A stretch of DNA of 64,000 bases, from the NCBI RefSeq assembly GCF_902859825.1, contig NZ_CADIKB010000011.1, positions 116,619 to 180,618 on the forward strand, read 5' to 3'. Numbering within the stretch: position 1 is the first letter of the stretch; every line of letters starts with the position of its first letter. This stretch comes from Paraburkholderia phenoliruptrix. Its GTDB lineage: Bacteria; Pseudomonadota; Gammaproteobacteria; Burkholderiales; Burkholderiaceae. The notes under the pieces are model-generated. The model saw only the letters and a program-made list of their open reading frames with translations. It did no database searches and was not told where the DNA came from. This document shows positions 63,207 through 64,000 of the stretch, one piece after another. Position numbers and translations under genes: made by a program.

Positions 63207-63731
63207 ATGTGGAAACGCCTGGCGGCATCCATGCTTATCGTGTTCGGCACGGCGGTTGTTTCACCGCTCACGCTTGCCGATGTCACGGCTCGCCAGAAAG
63301 AGATTGCGCAACACGGTGCGGACGTAATGCCGTTTTCGCTCGCGGCCACCACCCACATCTTTACGAAGACCGCTGACGGTGGCACCCAGCGGGTCGTCAC
63401 GAAACATCCCGACGCCAAGCAGACCGCCCTGATCCGCCGGCATCTCGCCGCCATCGCGCATCGCTTCTCAGCAGGCGATTTCGGCGCGCCGGAGCAGATC
63501 CACGGCAACGACATGCCCGGCCTCGCCGCCTTGCGTACGGCCCACCGGGGCGAGCTTACGATCGACTATCGCGACGTGCGCGACGGCGGGGAAATCGTGT
63601 ATCGCAGCAGGCAGCCTCGTCTCGTCGCGGCGCTACACGACTGGTTCGATGCGCAGTTGTCCGATCATGGGCACGATGCAATCGCAGGGCACGACGCGGA
63701 CGCGATGCATCACCATCCGGCAGGCAAATGA
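63207..63731 (+). CDS. Conserved exported protein (174 aa)
   Basis: A signal peptide (MWKRLAASMLIVFGTAVVSP) is followed by a domain reading VTARQKEIAQHGADVMPFSL, TTHIFTKTADGGTQRVV, FGAPEQIHGNDMPGLAAL and LVAALHDWFDAQLSDHGHDA with a His/Asp-rich tail (HDADAMHHHP). Relatives in betaproteobacteria are sometimes annotated as aspartate carbamoyltransferase, but no ATCase motif is present, so I treat that as misannotation. The His-rich tail could bind metal. The ORF starts further upstream, yet the ATG at 63207 gives the proper signal peptide. Confidence 0.75.
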   Translation: MWKRLAASMLIVFGTAVVSPLTLADVTARQKEIAQHGADVMPFSLAATTHIFTKTADGGTQRVVTKHPDAKQTALIRRHLAAIAHRFSAGDFGAPEQIHGNDMPGLAALRTAHRGELTIDYRDVRDGGEIVYRSRQPRLVAALHDWFDAQLSDHGHDAIAGHDADAMHHHPAGK

Positions 63732-63932
63732 ACGCCGTCAGCACGATTCAGGCAAAAGGCAACTGCCGAACCCTCCCTCGTCTGCAGGCCGCTGATTCGA
63801 GCGCAAGCTGGCAACTTGGCTACGGACACGCCGCGCACCGCGTCGCGAGACGGATTGGCGGACGCTCTTGCGAGAAAACCTGTATGGATGTATGGGCTAT
63901 CCATTTAGCTCCACTTGCGCCATGATCGGGTA

Positions 63933-64000
63933 GTGAGCGAACTCAAGCATACCCCGACTGCCGGTGAAGATTTCCCTCGAACATGGAGCCAGTTTCTGGA
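63933..64000 (+). CDS. Start of an IS1595-type transposase, cut by the window end
   Basis: From GTG 63933 the frame reads SELKHTPTAGEDFPRTWSQF, which resembles the N terminus of IS1595-family transposases (DFPRTWSEFL type) just before their zinc ribbon. A GGGCTATCC word at 63894, 39 bases upstream, may be the left inverted repeat of the element. The rest is outside the window, so the call rests on 22 residues. The gap 63732-63893 before it shows nothing else. Confidence 0.4.
   Translation, partial: MSELKHTPTAGEDFPRTWSQFL

Noticed and set aside
63207..63731. Aspartate carbamoyltransferase
   Set aside because: That name is seen on similar proteins, but the sequence has a signal peptide and none of the ATCase carbamoyl-phosphate or aspartate motifs.

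Overview
The window comes from a high-GC betaproteobacterium, almost certainly Paraburkholderia or Burkholderia. The evidence is uniformly GC-rich coding sequence, a complete set of genes that I recognise as the cepacian exopolysaccharide (bce) locus of the Burkholderia cepacia group, a FabV-type enoyl-ACP reductase, and a broken NADH-azoreductase of family type. No rRNA, tRNA, CRISPR array or prophage is visible.

Layout. 1-7.1 kb: trehalose-6-phosphate synthase (otsA), an orphan AAA/ABC-type ATPase, a GT4 glycosyltransferase, and small envelope or stress genes (SYLF lipoprotein, two-TM protein, PsiF, YciI). 7.6-9.2 kb: a protein with an IS5-type transposase DNA-binding head but no catalytic domain. 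9.3-24.7 kb: the first cepacian block, with bceA (manC) divergent from bceB to bceK: sugar-nucleotide enzymes, priming transferase, phosphatase, Wza exporter, Wzc kinase, four glycosyltransferases and a Wzy polymerase. It ends in a strong bidirectional terminator. 24.8-37.6 kb: the second block, with gmd (bceN), an SGNH esterase and an acyltransferase on the minus strand. These are followed by a secreted beta-propeller protein, Wzx flippase (bceQ), a double glycosyltransferase (bceR), an acyltransferase (bceS), an unlisted 51-aa membrane protein and galU (bceT). In this model the priming enzyme plus six further GT domains match a seven-sugar repeat unit. No GDP-4-keto-6-deoxymannose reductase (bceM) gene is present.

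37.6-45.6 kb: malate synthase G with a GlcG-like gene, a MOSC protein, then a nitrate-assimilation island made of cobA (siroheme), narK/nasA (nitrate transporter) and a soluble nitrate-sensor-like protein. The 1-kb gap between cobA and narK is the most interesting part of the window. I read in it a pair of NtrC-type sites (GCAC-N7-GTGC, twice, 21 bp apart), divergent sigma-54 promoters, and on each side a leader that starts a few bases after the predicted transcription start. Each leader carries stem-loops with hexanucleotide loops of the ANTAR target type (A at position 1, G at position 4) and then an intrinsic terminator. This suggests two control layers: NtrC/sigma-54 initiation, and antitermination by an ANTAR protein encoded elsewhere. 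The plus-strand leader could alternatively be a free decoy RNA, because narK has a further sigma-54 site of its own downstream.

45.8-51.8 kb: a catabolic operon (aldehyde dehydrogenase, MFS transporter, enolase-superfamily dehydratase, GMC oxidoreductase) facing a LysR regulator. 53-60.5 kb: a small hypothetical protein, glutathione transferase, fabV, a class A penicillin-binding protein, an MFS transporter and a small lipoprotein. 60.5-64 kb: a degraded region with a cupin gene, a frameshifted azoreductase, remnants of a DUF1924/cytochrome operon, a lone hexapeptide acetyltransferase of lower GC, a conserved exported protein and, at the edge, the probable start of an IS1595-type element.
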